64,000 nucleotides of DNA, from NCBI GenBank assembly GCA_012845835.1, contig JABAKD010000021.1, positions 12,332,795 through 12,396,794 on the forward strand. Reading direction: 5' to 3'. Source of the DNA: Undaria pinnatifida (lineage: Eukaryota; Sar; Phaeophyceae; Laminariales; Alariaceae). This document shows positions 42,830-54,350 of the stretch, piece after piece (the first letter of the stretch is position 1; every line of letters starts with the position of its first letter). The position numbers and the translations under genes are program-made. Under the pieces are notes generated by a model. The model was not told where the DNA came from, made no database searches, and saw only the letters and a list, made by a program, of their open reading frames with translations.

Positions 42830-45189
42830 AGATGCTGGTTGAAATGATTTGCATTAAAATGCATTTCAACATATTTGAAGTGTTGGTTGACATGAGTTGT
42901 ACGCCGTTCGTTTCCCTTGTTTGTCCTGCGCGGTTCCCGAAGGTCGTTTGCCATGGCTCAATGATTCTGGATTGACTTGTCACGTGTAGACCTATTCCCT
43001 GTTGTGCAAAATAACAATAAAATACAAGTATGTCACGAGCGGCCGGCCGCGTGACGGTGGCATCTCAAACTCTCCACCTTCCTCTTATGAAACCCCTCCA
43101 CAGTTTTATGAATGAGGCCAATCCGGACTCTGATAGCCCGCTCCCTTTTTCTGCGGGGCTACCTACCATTCACAGCCCTCCCCAACAATTACACCGACTT
43201 GTTGCCACCTGATTCCCCCCCTCTTGAGCGACAGGGCGGGCGGGCGGGTTGGAAAGTCTATGAATTCTAATGGGAACTTTACTTGACTCCTTTCAATCCT
43301 ACGGTGCTAAGCGCTCTCGCTCCCCTGCGCCCTAGGCGACTGGCCCTGGCAAGCGCGACAGCTCTTCTGTCGCTGCTGTCTGACTATCCTACTTTTTCGT
43401 CTCGCGAGACGATCGACAATAATTCCTCTGTTAAATCAGAATCCTTTTCACGCCTCCACAAACCCTACTTTCCTACGTAAAGTTACATTTTTTTTCGCCC
43501 TTTTGAGCACCATTGCTTTTGACTTGTGTCATTCGAAAACGGGCACTTCTTCAGTAGGTGTGCACGGGGCCAAGAGAAAGGAAACAGGAAATTGCAAGTC
43601 TTTGTCCCGCGTTTACCACACGGAATCGGGGGTCGATTTGCGAGTCTGCCGACAAAACAAAATTCCACGTGATCTTTCGACGGTCTACGTACTACGAACG
43701 ACTTCCCATATACACCCACCGATGCACGGACTACCGGCCAATTGCGCGATCGACAACTGGCCGTGGTTGTCACGTGTCTCTGCTGTGTTGGGGGCCCCTG
43801 TGCCCTGCACTCTTGTTCGCTCTTGTTTATGTAAAAGCTGCCGTGTGCTCGATGGTCTCGCGACAGCAGCACACCAGAACGTCCCCTCGTACGACGTATC
43901 ATTATTATGACACGAAGTGTAATAATTTTTTTCCGTGTTACGTGAACATAAACCAGTCGTTATATTTTCGGACAGAGTGATGCGAGTACGACTAAATGTT
44001 GCCAGAGGTCGTGGTAATGCACATTCAGCTCTCTGCTGCTGCGGTTCTTGTTGCCGCCCCTGCTGGTTGCTGGAGTATGTAGTAGAAGTTTCGCCCTGGT
44101 GCTACGCCTGCTTGCTGTTGTGTGGTTGCCTGTCGTCGCTTGGCGTTCATGCTCGTGGTGCATACTGCTGTTCTCACCCCGTACGTACGGGGTTCCTCGT
44201 ACCTTAACGTACGACGACGAGCAAAAAAAGGTGACACGAAATGACATGGAATATGGCCGCAGAGAAGCGAGCACAGCGGAATTGTTCGCTGCGAATCAAC
44301 CGCACTCGTCCATGCCTGCAGCAGAGGCTGCCTGAGTGTCAGCGGCCGTGCTAAAGCCAGCTCCACAAAAGGCCGAAGAGACGGTTCTACGGCTTGGTTT
44401 TGCCTCGAGATTCTGCAACGGGAAATATAATGTTTTGGGAGTTTTTTGTCACGAAACGCCTTGCCGTCGGTAATTTGTGTCACGAAGTTGTTGCATGTCG
44501 TCGGTAATTTGTGTCACGTTTTTGGTGCACCCCCACAAAAAAAAATTCCTTTCAACCATTGTGCCCCTTTTCCCGCTGCGTTCATCTGTACAGGCGCATG
44601 CGGGTACCGTGCGCACGTGGGAAACTGATGATCACGCCTCCGCAAGCATGACTTAAATCACGACAACGGGGACATTTGGGAGTCATCCCCGGTTTGCGGG
44701 CGTTGCGTTTCGGGTTGGGGTTAGGGCTAGAGCATTGGGTTAGGGCTAGGTGCCGGTTTTGATTGGTTCGAGGGATGTGAGAACTGCAGCGCCGGGATAT
44801 CACGCTAGACTAACGTACGCAAGCATGGGCAAGAGGTCTATACGGCGTGATGGGGGCGTTCTTTGCATCATCGTGTGCCTGTTTGCAGTTTTTTTAAGCT
44901 TTGGGTCGTGAATCCGCTCGACCTATAAATGTACGAAGCGCCCACGAATATTTTTTTAACCTGTCGGTAGTTGGTCTGATTGATCGAGGCATGCCTTTCG
45001 ATCGCTCGGTTTGTCTTGGAATAACGCCATCGTAATACGCTGCAGAGCGGCGCAAGTATCCCTGCCGACCTCGAGCCCCCACCCCATTGAGTTCGGGTTA
45101 GAGTTTTAGGGTGGAGTGAGTGACCTTTTTTTTGTTGCTCGTCGCATCTGTTTTCTTCGTACTTTTTTTTTGTCGCTCTCCATCGCTAG
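42830..45189. other. No gene seen; short telomere-like motifs
   Basis: Open frames overlap on both strands with no domain or splice support. GGGTTGGGGTTAGGGCTAG and GGGTTAGGGCTAGG occur at 44715-44752. Confidence 0.35.
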
Positions 45190-45310
45190 ACGTTACTCAG
45201 ACCCGGGGTCACTAAGCAGGCTTTTCCCCCCCCTCCCCACTACGGTACGCGCCTTCGTTTTATGGCAAGATACTTGAACACTTTCTTCCCTCGTCGGCTC
45301 GATACGGCCG
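45190..45310 (+). repeat. Dispersed repeat pair (other copy 59957-60068)
   Basis: Both share GTTACTCAGACCCGGGGTCA-like, CCCCCCTCCCCACTACGGTA and TCGTCGGCTCG blocks in the same order; a shorter piece is at 42226-42275. Confidence 0.45.
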
Positions 45311-45749
45311 AAATTTTCACGCAGCTCGCCTATGAGTATCGACCACTCAATTGATCGAATCCACAGTTTACGTAGTGGAACTATTTTCATGAACTACTAC
45401 TGCTGTCAGTACTCCCAGTATCTGCCCTACGTACTGCGAGTACCCGTAGTACCCCCAGCACCGAGTCTAAATCTGGCTGGAAGGATGTATCACGTGTAAG
45501 CAGTATCGGCAGCACCAAACCCCGAAATACTGTGACGGCTCACCGTGTGAGCGCTATGGGGACCCACGCATATGATGCTACCAGTATTACTCAGCCCTTC
45601 CAGCTTTTTCGGTATCTCCAGCCCCCCCCTCCCCCCTCCTCTCCGAGTAACAGTTGTAACTTGTGTCCCGGTTGGCTATCTCCACCGCACCTGAGCCCTA
45701 GGGGTCAGGTCGGGTCGAAAGACTCACGCATCCGTATATAACATATACC

Positions 45750-46055
45750 GGTCGCCCCGGTGGCGTATAAGGTTATCCTCGAACCTGGTATAGGTCAGTT
45801 TCGTGAGTTGGAGTCCCCCCGAGTGCATCCTCGCATAAAGTCGTGGGGACTTCTTCTTGTGCACATATTGACTTGCGGAAAGCGCGAGAGCGTGAGTTAG
45901 CACCACTCGATGAAACATCGACGAGCAATGGCATTGCTGAACCCTATGCGCGATAAAAATTGAAGGCAAGAACCGGGGTGAAGGGACGACACCTGTGACC
46001 ACGGCTTGTCCAGAAGCTGGAAAGTAGATGTGTGTGAAAAAAATAAAACAAAGTA
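45750..46055 (+). mobile_element. tRNA-derived SINE, copy 5
   Basis: A-box variant TGGCGTATAAGG (45761-45772), B-box variant AGTTGGAGTCC (45806-45816), and the complete body with an A-rich tail at about 46035-46055. Confidence 0.7.
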
Positions 46056-46091
46056 AGATAACAGCAGCTTTTGTTCTGCCGTAGTAACGGG

Positions 46092-46512
46092 TACCGCCGG
46101 TAGGGACAGCTCACGCTATGGTGTCGCTATCAGGGGAACTGGAGGACACGCCAACCAGATAACGCTGGATTGCGAATGCTGTTGAGTTAAAAAAAGTGAC
46201 ACACGACGTGTATGAAAATACGTGGAGATGTGGTGAGCTCAAGCTTTGCTTTTCGCCCACCCGCAGGATGGAAAAGGGAAAAAAAAAAAGGTGTGCCAAC
46301 TGACCCCTGGGAGCACCTGCTATTAATAGCCGTCTTGTCTTTGATTTGTGTGAGAATCTGGGATTGAAATAGCGCAGTGAGTGGTGCATAGATTGTCCCG
46401 CTGCGAAAGCAACTGAGTTAAATCGACACACGACGCGTACGAAAATACGTGGAAGTGTGGTGAGCTAAAGCTTTATTTTTCCCCATCCGCCGGAGGATGA
46501 AAAGAAAAAAAA
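46092..46512 (+). repeat. Family E repeat, one full copy and one 3' half in tandem
   Basis: The full copy is at 46092-46290 and the 3' half at 46404-46512. Both contain the GACACACGACG...AAAATACGTGG and AGCT.AAGCTTT blocks and end in A-rich DNA. Confidence 0.55.
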
Positions 46513-46594
46513 AAATCGTCGTATATATTTTTTTTTGAATGTACCGCGAGCTTTTCGAGAGTTTTGACCTGCGCCGCGAGTAGCCGCAAGCAGT

Positions 46595-46596
<2 letters not shown>

Positions 46597-46627
<31 letters not shown>

Positions 46628-46832
46628 CTCACATTAACTCGCATAATCAAGTCCGTGGTCACAGGACAGGCTCCAGTCACTCTGAAGCTGAGGAATACCC
46701 CAGGGAAAAACACACACAACCCAAGGTGGTACACGCATATATCACAGCTGACGCAATTCATGCCTCCACCAGAAATATATAAAAGTGAAATCGGGAGTCA
46801 GTCTACGATGTGCCAGGTCCAGGCCGGTGCAT
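46597..46832 (-). mobile_element. (AAC)n-tailed SINE copy
   Basis: Minus-orientation copy: the (GTT)n block at 46598-46626 is the tail. The body is nearly identical to 47578-47780, and the 5' end extends further, to TTATGCACCGGCCTGG. It forms an inverted pair with the copy at 47578 around the first half of the reverse transcriptase fragment. Confidence 0.6.
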
Positions 46833-47034
46833 AAGTATGAGCAGTACTAGCTGTCGAAATACGACTGCAATATGCTTGTCAGGTGTGTACGGCTTTAACT
46901 GTTCTTTGTTGCTTGTGCGTTCTTTTGTTTCTTCGATTCCGGCGCTTCTTTGCCGTATATACCTGTGTACCTGACACGCATACAATACGTATGTACTACC
47001 TGCTGCCTCTAAAAGCACCGGGTACCAGGTACCG

Positions 47035-48400
47035 CGACGACGGTGATCATTCAGAATCGTTTGGCATCACGCGGGGACTTCGGCAGGGTTGCGTGCTATC
47101 GCCTTTGCCGTTGAACATGATCTTCGCCGCTGCGCCACACGCTCCTCGTTGGCATCAGCGAGGGAGAAGGCATCGTGCAGCACCTATTAATAGCCCACCT
47201 CGATGACGATGGGGCTGGCAGAGTCGAGGAACCGCTGGCATGCGTGCGGAGAGCCGTGTGGGGCATGCGTTACGCCGACAACGCAGACAACGTCTCGAAA
47301 TCGGCAGCGGGGCTTTGCTAAAATGATGAGTCATTGTGACGTTTGTCGAAGCAGCGGGCCTCCCGGTGTCGGAAGAAAATAGTTGAAAAACACATGCACA
47401 TGCTTTTGCTGCAACCACGGAATCTTGCATCCCGGACTCCCATCGTTCGTCATCGAGAAGGCAGGACCGAGGTAAACAGATGACGCAACTTCTATACCCC
47501 GGCGGCGAAATCCACGAAGACGCTGACGTCATCGTTGAGATCAAGCGACGGGGCCAACTCATGAGGGGATATGCTACTGACTCCCGATTTCACTTTTATA
47601 TATTTCTGGTGGAGGCATGAATTGCGTCAGCTGTGATATATGCGTGTACCACCTTGGGTTGTGTGTGTGTGTGTTTTCCCTGGGGTATTCCTCAGCTCCA
47701 GAGTGACTGGAGCCTGTCCTGTGACCACGGACTTGATTATGCGAGTTAATGTGAGAACAACAACAACAACAACAACAACAATGCTACAAGCGGTTCGGTC
47801 TAGAGCTATACAATGTGACGACCGCCCGGCTCACGCTGAAGGTCCACCTGCTGAAGGCCGAGATAGTTTAGACCCTGCTGTATGGGTGTGTAGCGTGGAC
47901 CCTGAACGCGACACACTACTACTAGCTCAGGAAGGCGCAACTCGAAGTCCTTCGTCGAATTCTTGGTTTCCAGGGGCGTGCGGACCACGCCAACCTCTCG
48001 TACAACAAGGCCCTCAAGAAGACGAAATGCGAGAGCATCGAAACCACCATCTGGAAACGGCGGCTCTTCTTCGCTGGGGCAATGGTACGGCAAGACAGGG
48101 GGCGATTACCCATGCGGATAATGTTTTCGCATATAGCCGGTGGAGCAAACCCGGTGCTAGGTGGGCCGCTGAACAACTTGCTCAAAACCCTGAGAGACGA
48201 CCTCGGCATTTTTCGATCCACCGAATGCTCCACGGAAGATTTCCCACGGCAGTTTAGAGTTGAAACCGCACTGCTGCTGTGGGTCCATGGAACAAAGAAT
48301 ATGGGCAAATGATACCGGGGGGTCCTCGTAGCGGCCGAACGGTTAATGGCCAGGTCGCACGTAGACGACGAGAAAACAGAGCTCGGAGCGCCGCGCAGCC
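47035..48400 (+). pseudogene. Non-LTR (LINE-type) reverse transcriptase fragment, decayed
   Basis: Translated pieces match the order of a LINE reverse transcriptase. GITRGLRQGCVLSPL (about 47066-47110) is the conserved palm motif before the active site. YADNADNVSKSAAG (47271 on) sits where the catalytic YADD is expected, with Asp changed to Asn. After a 203-bp SINE insertion the post-palm region resumes: CYKRFGLELYNVTTARLTLK, then LLYGCVAWTLN (47875-47907), LEVLRRILGFQ, TKCESIETTIWKRRLFFAG and a GRLP segment. In-frame stops occur at 47869-47871 and shortly after, and frames change between pieces, so it is a dead copy. The family assignment is from recognised motif order, not an alignment. Confidence 0.7.
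47578..47780 (+). mobile_element. SINE with (AAC)n tail inserted in the reverse transcriptase, with target duplication
   Basis: The element starts TGACTCCCGATTTCAC and ends in (AAC)n. It is flanked by the 7-bp direct repeat ATGCTAC (47571-47577 and 47781-47787). Removing it restores the reading IKRRGQLMR followed by CYKRFG expected in the enzyme. Compared with the copies at 30960 and 46597 it lacks their 5' end, the usual 5' truncation of target-primed insertions. Confidence 0.75.
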
Positions 48401-48565
48401 CGGATGCGTGACGCACACAGCCGAAAGGGGGGTGGGAGGGAGGAGGGAAACCGTGGTTGAAGAACGCAAGGAGACGGCTGACAGGGTTGCGAGGCACCGG
48501 GCCGACTTGTAGAGTAAAGTAGAATCTATTTTTTGCAAGGTAGAACCTGCCTTCGTAACCTCAAG

Positions 48566-49033
48566 CTATTGCACCGCGATTGCCTTGTGTTTTGTTTTGT
48601 TTTTTTTGTTCTTTGGAATGCCTGTACCTTTTCCATCGGATGGTAATGTGTCAGCCGATACTGCGGTGCTATAATGCGCGGTGTGCGGGTGGGTACGTGC
48701 TGAACCGGTTTTCCCCTTCTCGCTTTTCATCCCTTTTTTCCCTGTCTTGGTCCCTTTTTTTCCCCTTGTTTTACTCTGCCTTTTCTGTTTCCCGTTTGGG
48801 TATCCTATTGAGGCGATGCTGTTGGTATGGGCTCCGCCGTCGAACGTACTATATGTAGAGGACAAACCAGGCAGCAATGCTCCTGACCCTCCTGTAGTTG
48901 CATTCGGAACCCAGTCCGGGTGCTGCCCCGACGCCGGTTTAGTGGTATCATCTGGTTCTTCGGTTAGTTGCATGCGTGTTAGGCTTCGTTTCTGTAATCG
49001 GTATGGAGGCGCCGATGCCGGCGTTGGCGCCAC
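48566..49033 (-). CDS. Doubtful open frame, Lys-rich protein, unknown
   Basis: Open for 155 codons on the minus strand (first ATG about 20 codons in, MQLTEEPDDTTKPASG). It has a protein-like start (HPDWVPNATTGG, SSTYSTFDGG) and a long Lys/Gly/Thr stretch ending KNKKNKTKHKAIAVQ. No splice or start context supports it strongly, and it lies beside the decayed reverse transcriptase, so it may be mobile-element debris. Confidence 0.25.
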   Translation of the reverse strand: MAPTPASAPPYRLQKRSLTRMQLTEEPDDTTKPASGQHPDWVPNATTGGSGALLPGLSSTYSTFDGGAHTNSIASIGYPNGKQKRQSKTRGKKGTKTGKKGMKSEKGKTGSARTHPHTAHYSTAVSADTLPSDGKGTGIPKNKKNKTKHKAIAVQ

Positions 49034-49464
49034 TGCTGTTGTCAGAAACAGTGCGCGGGTAATAAATAGACATGCGACAATGCTCCTATTGCTACAGGAG
49101 GATCACTCGAAATCCAGCTTGATCGTTCAGATCTGCCGTGAAAGATCTGTAGATCATCGAGTGGGATGGATCGTCTGTTCGACGCACGGACATTTTCTGT
49201 CTCCGAATTCCCAACGGGGTTGTATACAAGGGTGTGGTACGTCTCCCTTCCCCAACATTGCTCTTTAGACCCCCCCCTCTGCAATACCCCATCAGCCCGA
49301 CCTAGTTCTCGTGGCACATGCTTTCGGTAGTCGCCATTTCTCCCGGCTGTTATGCTTTTAAACTTATTCTCTTTCGTAGGACTCCGTGGAGCCTTGTCAG
49401 TTCAGTTCCGGTACTTTCCCGATAATTCCAGACCCCCCCCATATGGACTACGGCCATGCACACA

Positions 49465-49494
49465 GTACCCCCCCCCCCCCCCCCCCCCCCCCCC
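49465..49494 (+). repeat. Poly(C) tract
   Basis: About 27 consecutive C. Similar long C or G runs are at 573-597, 3703-3740, 7213-7242, 24510-24535, 25068-25082, 52422-52434 and 53829-53842. Confidence 0.8.
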
Positions 49495-49859
49495 TACATA
49501 TGAAACCCCGAAGCACGGTTGTTTCCCCGCTTTTAGATACCCCAAAATCACCGCGGGTGTCTGGAGGGTTTGAAGGCCGCTGGTATCGTGGGTTGCACCG
49601 TGAATCGCCGGGGTGCTGCGTTGCTGCGTGTCATCATCAAAAGCCCAGACGACACGGGTTTCCAGGGAGGCGTCAAGATTCGCCGTGTCGCTTGATCTTT
49701 ACAGTTTTGCTCAGACACCATGATGGATATCCAATTTCTACTCGTCTTCATGTCTTTTCTCGACCACGTGATCGTATTTACCTTTATTGGATCTTGCTCG
49801 CTTGTCACATGATTTTGGCGTTTTGATTTCATCAGCAACAAAATGAATTATGACTGATG

Positions 49860-50540
49860 AAACACGGTGGGTTCCCAGGGGTAGTTTACCCAGAAGCACC
49901 GCCGATTTTCCGGGGGTTGGAAGGCCGCGGGTATCGCGAGTTATCCCTGAGTCGCCGGGGTGCTGTGTTGCTGCGTGTCGTCATCAAAAGCTGAGATGAC
50001 ACGGGTTTCCTGGGAGGCGTCAAGTTGCGCCGGGTTGCTATGTGTGGCCGACGGGGGTTTCCCGGGTTTTTCAGGGACGCGCCGGATTGGTTCATGCGGC
50101 CGATACACCCAGATGCCTGGGGCATAAACTGAGAAGAGCAGCGGAATTCCTGGGTGGAACTCAGAACCGGCGAGTTGCGGCGCGCGATCGAAAAACAACC
50201 CGGAAGAGCTAGGTTTTACGAGTTGAACCGAGAAGCGACGGGTTGCGGCGTCGTGTGGCAGACCCAGAAACGCCTGTTTTTTCGGGTTTTTAGCCTACAA
50301 CACGCCTGGTTGCCGCGTGTGGTGGATAAATAGACCCAGAAGCGCGGGTTTCCCAAGTTGAACCCCAAAGCGTAGGGTTGTTGCTTGTGGGCCGATAAAA
50401 CGTAGACGCGCCGCGTTTCGTGGGTTGAATCAAGAGTCGCCGGTTTGCTTGCTGGGTGTGGTAAGTACCACCCATGTAAGCGCCTGTTTTTTTGGGGGGA
50501 GGGTTAGTGTCAGAAGCATTGGCTTTTGCTTGTTGGTTGT
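49860..50540 (+). repeat. Degenerate minisatellite, about 60-75 bp unit
   Basis: Imperfect units with GGGTTGAA or GGGTT.., CCAGAAGCGCCGGGTT, GCTGCGTGTGG and CGATAAACCCAGAA blocks; no reading frame is kept. Confidence 0.55.
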
Positions 50541-50875
50541 GATCGGTTAACCCAGAAACGCAGTGTTTTCATGGGGTACAGTTTGTATATATAGCCCGCA
50601 AGGTAATACCGTCCCTGAGGTCGAAGGTTTTTTTTTCCAAGGCCGCGTTTCTCGGCAGAAGGACCATCAGTGCAATCGTCGAGCGCCACATACACGTCTA
50701 TGGAAAACACCTTTCTTCGCGCCTCGCAACAACTGGAAACCTCTGTCGGGGGACGTAGTGTACTTGAAATTTGTATAGGAAGGGGTTCTAGGGCTCGACG
50801 AGTAGGTGTTGTGTAAACTCGTTAGAACCCCACACATTTAGGGCTGTCAAGGGGTTAGGGGTTACAGGGTTAGGA

Positions 50876-51236
50876 CGCGTGCTACGTGAGAGGTACAAGA
50901 GCACTTTTCGTCTGAAATGGTTTGTGAATGACGGGGCTCCTTAACCCATTTCCAACTCGTATAATTTTCACAGTCTAATTCCAAGTATTTTGTCCCCATA
51001 TCGGGAGTGCGGTGCTAAAAGGGTCAACTCTAAAATCGCCGGAAATTCGATACTTTTTTTGCATGATTCTCGATGTATGTATGTATATACCTAGACCATG
51101 CATGGGATTTTTCATCCGTTTAGCGGTTTTGTTTTCTCCAAATCAGTTTTTTTTGCGTTGAGAGAGGTTTTCTTAAGCTCCCAAATCGAGGAAACAGTCG
51201 GAAAAAAAGTGCTGCACCTCTGTCGTGGCACGCGTC
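50876..51236 (+). mobile_element. MITE family A, complete copy with terminal inverted repeats
   Basis: The left end ACGCGTGCTACGTGAGAGGT and the right end, read inversely, ACGCGTGCCACGACAGAGGT, are terminal inverted repeats about 361 bp apart. No coding frame. Inside is a piece related to MITE family D. A clear target duplication was not seen. Confidence 0.6.
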
Positions 51237-51639
51237 TTGAGGCCTATAACCCCTTTACCCCAAAATAGTCCCGCATACTAATTTCAAGTAGCGTTTTCCC
51301 AAAACACAGGTTTGCGGTCGTGAAGGCGTTAGGCCACCATTTTTTCGGTTTGTTTGCCCCCGTTGTCGGGGAGAAAATCGGCCCTGCAATTCGTCTCACG
51401 GGGTCTCGTTACCTTGATTTTTTAGATCGTAACGTCGGAGGTCGGATGATTTTTCCGCGGCTGCGTTTTCTCGACAAAGGGAATAGTTCAAGAAACGCCG
51501 AGCGGCACACACGTATCTCGACGACATCGACGACATCGTTCGTTTCACCGCCCGCATTTTCGTTGTTTTTTGCCCGTCAAATGGTAAAAGACCGGCTCTG
51601 ACGTTCTTTCCGGGGTGTGTGTTCTCTTGCGGGTTGTAT

Positions 51640-52110
51640 GCCTGGTATGCAGTAGCGCCGCAAGGGCCGGTTTTTGCTACGTGTGGTCGACACACCCAGA
51701 AACGCCGCGGATTTCCTGGGTTGAACGAAACAAGCACCGCCGGGTTGCATGCTGCGTCCGGCGAATATACATCCATCAGCACGGCTTTGTACCCGGAAGC
51801 GCCGCTGGATGCCTGGGTTGAACCCATAAGCATTGGGGTTGCTGCGTTTGGCCATTCAAGTGGGCAGCACGTGCTTGATGGGTTGAACACAGATGCGCAG
51901 GCAGCGTTTGCGGCGTGTGGCCAACCATCACGGAAGCGCCGCGGGCGTCTTGGGTTGAGCCAAGAATGGCTGGTTTGCTGCGTGTGGTCGATAAACCCCA
52001 AAGCACCCGTTTTTTTGTTAGTGCCCAAAGCGCCGGTTTCTCGAGTGTGGTCGATAAACCCACAAGCGCTGTGTTTTTTGGGTTGAAACCAGAAGCGACG
52101 GGTTGCTCCT
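51640..52110 (+). repeat. Degenerate minisatellite, same family as 49860-50540
   Basis: Same blocks (GGGTTGAACCCATAAGC, GTGTGGTCGATAAACCC, AAGCGCCG) over about 470 bp. Confidence 0.55.
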
Positions 52111-52117
52111 GGTACCC

Positions 52118-52213
52118 CATAAACCCCTTCAGAACCCCCGAACCCCTCCCTATACTACATCCAAGTAGTTTTGTCCCCAGAACCGGGTTTCCAGTTGTAA
52201 AGGGGTTATAACC
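52118..52213 (+). mobile_element. MITE family D, short copy
   Basis: AAACCCCTTCAGAACCCCCG to CCAGTTGTAAAGGGGTTATA, same layout. Further copies or fragments: 12545-12612, 13735-13830, 15020-15110, 50740-50805, 50940-51035, 51240-51330 and 60742-60835. Confidence 0.5.
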
Positions 52214-52967
52214 CTTAAGAGCCGTGTTTTCTTTTTTAACCCGGAAGCCACAGGTCGCTGCGTGTGGCCGGTGCTGTTACGCCCTTCGTCCGGTTCGTCC
52301 TTGTTTTCCTCTGTTCCGTTAGAGCAAGCCGCGAAAATGGTGTTATGCTTGGCCATTTTTCGTTTCCCAGAAGCCTGCGTCCTCCTGGACAAGGCGTCGC
52401 CGGCGCAGGTGTTCTCTATCCCCCCCCCCCCCCCCTTCCACGGCGCACATGCCTCGTTTATTGCGTGCATGCCATGCATGCCCACTACGTCGTGGAATTT
52501 ATCGTCGAGTTTTGCTCGGTGACATGTTACGCTCGCGCTTTAAGCGATCGGAATTTAATTTTCAGGGGCTTAAGCCCCCGAACTTGTCTGCAGCGTCGTT
52601 ATGTACATACATACCTGGTGTATCTAAATAGTGTGACGCTATCTATTTCTTGCTGCAATGGATAATAATTCGGATAATAATCTCGTGTCACTTAACACGT
52701 TGACGTTGTCATATTTCCTGCTGCAATGGATACAGCCATTTTCGCGTCACCTAACACTGTAGCGTCATCATCATGGTTCATTGCACTCTTAATACCCATT
52801 ATTTACATTGATTAGGTTTTGACCCGTGATAAGATACTAAATACGGGCGGCCGGTGCATTACGCAGCTCGCAAAGATGAGTATCGACCCTTGATCTGTCG
52901 AATTCACGGCTCAACTTGTTGGAATATCTTTATGAATACATATATACTCCGGAGTATATATTATAAC

Positions 52968-53220
52968 AATGAAAATACACTCCAGCTGTGAGATCGAATA
53001 TTTTGTCGAAACTCATCTTCGCAAGCTGTGTGTGATACTCCGATCGCGCGTATTACGGGTTGTGTGTCCTTATTAAGGTTATAGGTCGGCGACTCCCCTT
53101 GCAACTACAGTGTAGCTATCAGGGTCAACGGGGTGATGCTAGGCAGTCTGTGCGCGGAAACTATAAAAGCCGTTTTTGAGGGGGACAAAACCTGATAAAA
53201 ATGAAATGCATCAGTTTATA
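52968..53220 (-). repeat. Family X copy 5 (full length)
   Basis: The closest relative of copy 2; the two share nearly every base, including CGATCGCGCGTATTACGGGT and the end GGGGGACAAAACCTGA. Confidence 0.65.
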
Positions 53221-53449
53221 TATAAATATATCCACAGCGGATTGGATGTAGCCCTTGGGACTGCCAAGATGTGTTGTGATGGTTTTGTTTTGTTGCGGGG
53301 GTGATTCGAAAATAACCCCTCGGTTGCTCTACTACAGTATGCGGCGACGCCCGATGTTACGCCTTTTTCGTAGTTGCATGTAGGAAGGGTTGACAGCCTG
53401 CCGGCTGGACTGCCCGAACCGGGAACAGGTGTCCTGCTGAATGTCCGGA

Positions 53450-53860
53450 GTAGGTTTACTTGGTGCCGAGTCCCCAGTAGTTGGGCTTTCATACCTAAAC
53501 GCCCTACCAGGTACCTGGTAGATTTTTCTCTCATACCCAGAGTGAGATTTACAAACCCAAGGTCCGTATTTTGTGTAGATTTTCGCTACCCAACCCCGAG
53601 TGGATTTTTCTGCCCAATCTCCTACTACTTGTAAGTAGGTTTTTACTCTTCAACCCCCGACTCGTAGAGCTTTCTATCCATTCCCCTTTACCCGGTACCG
53701 AATCCCGTTTGGTTGTGCTATATGCCTAGTGCCCTACCTAGTATTTTTTATTTCCCACCCCCGAGTAAGTTCACTACTACCCGCACAAAGTCCGTGTTTT
53801 CTGTAGCGTTTTCTACCACGCCCAGAGTAGCCCCCCCCCCCCCCTAGTCTCATACTACGG
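53450..53860 (+). repeat. Degenerate repeat of CCCGAGTAGATTTTTCT-like units
   Basis: Recurring AACCCCGAGT, GTAGATTTT and CTACCC motifs at 40-70 bp spacing, ending in a poly(C) run. No gene seen. Confidence 0.4.
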
Positions 53861-54234
53861 TAGCGGATATTTGTTATCCAACCCTCGAGCAGATTTGCCT
53901 CGTGCAACATCCTTGTATCCGGTAGCCCAGACGGCCTTTGGCCCTCTTCTATCGCCTAGACCCACGACCTTCAACTCCCTCCTACAGAGTAGCGTAGCCG
54001 CTACCCCTGTTCTGGTGCTATCTCCGAGCAAAAAATACAGCACGGGCGAGCTGAGCTGGCTTGGGTTGTTTCCCAACGCACTGGGTGTTAGCTAGTGGGT
54101 GTTCTGCATCAAATGCAATTGGGGCCAGGTGGGTAGACGTTTTTTTGTGAGGGATCGGTGAAACCGTCACGTGACGGCAAAACTTCATGTGTCGTACCGG
54201 CGTCACCGGCAGATTTTTGGGTGTCACTACATGA

Positions 54235-54350
54235 TTGTGTCCACCCTGTAACACGCGCGGTCGAAGTATCACGCGCAGCTTGCAAAGCTGAGTTTTGATC
54301 AAAAGTTCCTTTTTGGTCGATCTTACACACAGCTCAAGTGTATTTTTCGT
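54235..54350 (+). repeat. Family X copy 6 (partial)
   Basis: Contains AGTATCACGCGCAGCTTGCA, then TGAGTTTTGATC and ACACAGCTCAAGTGTATTTT. It shares with the copy at 56290 an insertion of about 10 bases after the GATC. Confidence 0.5.
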
